Below, one piece after another: positions 63,853 through 64,000 of a stretch of 64,000 nt of DNA. The translations under genes and the position numbers were made by a program. The DNA is from Flavobacterium acetivorans (GTDB lineage: Bacteria > Bacteroidota > Bacteroidia > Flavobacteriales > Flavobacteriaceae): the NCBI RefSeq assembly GCF_020911885.1, contig NZ_CP087132.1, positions 1,550,001 through 1,614,000 on the forward strand. Direction: 5' to 3'. The stretch's first letter is position 1, and every line of letters starts with the position of its first letter. The notes under the pieces were generated by a model. That model had not been told where the DNA came from. It was given only the letters and a program-made list of their open reading frames with translations, and did not search any database.

Positions 63853-64000
63853 ATTTTTAGTTTTTAAAGTTAGTTTGTCAGCTAGTGGGTACAAAATTAT
63901 TTTTTGGAGGTTCTAATTTTTTTTAATGCAGGTTTAATTCCAAAAATAGAATAGTTTTTTAAAAAAAATATACTAGTGCCTACCAGTTTGTTTTGGCTTA

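Overview
The window reads as a chromosomal segment of a Flavobacterium-like member of the Bacteroidota. The evidence is low G+C, sparse Shine-Dalgarno sequences, -7 boxes of the form TAnnTTTG, a short primary sigma factor, the gliding/type IX secretion genes gldK-gldL-gldM-gldN, the exosortase-F pair, SusC-like outer-membrane receptors and a fused SerB-SerA enzyme. No phage, plasmid or CRISPR signature was seen; most of the window is core housekeeping DNA with two insertion sequences.

Layout. 1-5.9 kb: end of the division/cell-wall (dcw) cluster, murG (cut by the window edge), murC, ftsQ, ftsA, ftsZ, closed by a strong terminator. 6-13.5 kb: yqeY-like gene, tRNA-Arg, a membrane-anchored M90-type peptidase, a CBS protein, then minus-strand rpe, rpoD, pnp, rpsO and a free-methionine-sulfoxide-reductase-like GAF protein. 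13.5-20.6 kb: xrtF (interrupted by an in-frame stop) with its partner, an ATP-cone/PD-(D/E)XK nuclease-like gene beside a beta-CASP metallo-beta-lactamase RNase, a heavy-metal cluster (HYC_CC_PP protein, TonB-dependent receptor, HMA-domain protein) and a DedA protein. 20.6-22.3 kb: an IS1182-type element with a frameshifted transposase. 22.3-29.1 kb: minus-strand groEL, groES, secG, a TPR protein, lptE, a sigma-54 activator and miaB. 29.4-38 kb: topA, an arginase-fold protein lacking metal ligands, and gldKLMN. 38-51.7 kb: an FAD oxidoreductase, DUF983, ABC-F, a putative phosphatidate phosphatase divergent from a lipid kinase, a FemAB/GNAT-like protein, a pterin dehydratase, an Lrp regulator divergent from a DUF1338 oxygenase, then SerB-SerA and a YdiJ-type FAD/Fe-S dehydrogenase. 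51.7-64 kb: DUF1761, an LRR protein, an ISL3-type element with an 8-bp target duplication, two tandem initiator tRNA-Met genes, era, a small membrane protein, der, a large outer-membrane receptor, and a sulfatase with its formylglycine-generating enzyme.

How genes work together. The dcw genes make lipid II precursors and the Z-ring. GldKLMN form the type IX secretion motor and periplasmic ring. The sulfatase carries a CxPSR site and the neighbouring FGE carries both catalytic cysteines, so they form a plausible enzyme/maturase pair; GldK is the same fold without those cysteines. DUF1338, SerB-SerA and the YdiJ-type enzyme can all be placed around D-2-hydroxyglutarate, behind an Lrp regulator flanked by phased palindromes. 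I found no complete undescribed defence-like system. The best leads are the D-2-hydroxyglutarate/serine locus, the ATP-cone nuclease plus beta-CASP pair, the CC-motif metal cluster and the interrupted exosortase.
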